Origin: Bacteroidia bacterium | GTDB lineage: Bacteria > Bacteroidota > Bacteroidia > AKYH767-A > OLB10 | Direction of reading: 5' to 3' | Length of the DNA stretch: 6,501 nt | Assembly: GCA_025450095.1 (NCBI GenBank) | Contig: JANWID010000158.1 | Span: 1-6,501, forward strand | Part shown: piece after piece, positions 6,496-6,501 of the stretch | Numbering within the stretch: position 1 is the first letter of the stretch | Layout of the letters: each line of letters starts with the position of its first letter | The notes under the pieces: model-generated | What the model was told of the DNA's origin: nothing | The model's database searches: none | What the model saw: only the letters and a program-made list of their open reading frames with translations | Position numbers and translations under genes: made by a program

Positions 6496-6501
6496 ATGAA
6501 A
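6496..6501 (+). CDS. First two codons of a probable second cupin-gene copy (runs off right edge)
   Basis: Only ATGAAA is visible, so nothing can be said from the coding sequence itself. The call rests on context: the 92 nt before it are a nearly exact inverted copy of the upstream region of the membrane-anchored cupin gene, with the same TAnnTTTG box, the same leader hairpin, the same spacing to the ATG and the same second codon. The simplest reading is a divergent paralogue or a fragment of the cupin gene continuing rightward. It could instead be a different gene that captured this control region, or a remnant. Confidence 0.5.

Larger units (their letters stand above)
6325..6501. repeat. Right arm of a long inverted repeat (copy of the cupin upstream region)
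   Basis: This is the inverted partner of 2817-2994. The last 98 nt (6404-6501) differ from the other arm at only three positions, all inside 6449-6458. The distal part aligns with short gaps. Its left portion is also the right half of element C. The match runs up to the last base of the window, so its true outer end is not visible. Confidence 0.9.

Noticed and set aside
2817..6501. Composite transposon or insertion sequence with the repeats as terminal arms
   Set aside because: No transposase or integrase is encoded between the arms and no target-site duplication can be seen; the arms hold a gene's promoter and start codon instead of typical IS ends.

Overview
The window looks like chromosomal DNA of a Bacteroidota bacterium, probably of the Sphingobacteriia/Chitinophagia type. 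The DNA is AT-rich, no start codon has a convincing Shine-Dalgarno sequence, and several genes are preceded by a TAnnTTTG box, the Bacteroidota -7 promoter motif. The gene content also fits: a secreted LamG-type surface protein and a TPR-containing one-piece hybrid histidine kinase. The assignment is inferred from these traits, not from a database match.

All four clearly coding genes lie on the minus strand. From the left edge: (1) the first 65 codons of a secreted LamG/concanavalin A-like protein (1-195, cut by the edge); (2) a 488-residue polytopic membrane protein resembling GT-C glycosyltransferase-like proteins (394-1860, GTG start); (3) a 252-residue membrane-anchored cupin (2064-2822); (4) a 955-residue hybrid sensor kinase (3278-6145) with a signal peptide, periplasmic TPRs, one membrane segment, HisKA, HATPase_c, receiver and a C-terminal HPt-like domain. 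At the extreme right edge, ATGAAA (6496-6501) begins a plus-strand gene that is probably a second copy of the cupin gene.

The most unusual content is between the genes. The upstream region of the cupin gene (2817-2994) recurs in inverted orientation at 6325-6501. The 98 nt next to the start codon match at 95 positions, including the promoter-like box, a small 5' leader hairpin and the first two codons. The sensor kinase therefore sits between two outward-facing copies of the same control region. Three large imperfect palindromes (1897-2055, 3025-3205, 6233-6377) occupy the other spacers and look like REP/MITE-type repeats. Two of them share a sequence module.

No shared pathway can be read from the genes. 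The kinase is self-contained up to its HPt domain and has no DNA-binding output domain or partner regulator in the window. The cupin and GT-C-like proteins are separated from it and from each other by repeats, so they are probably not one tight operon.
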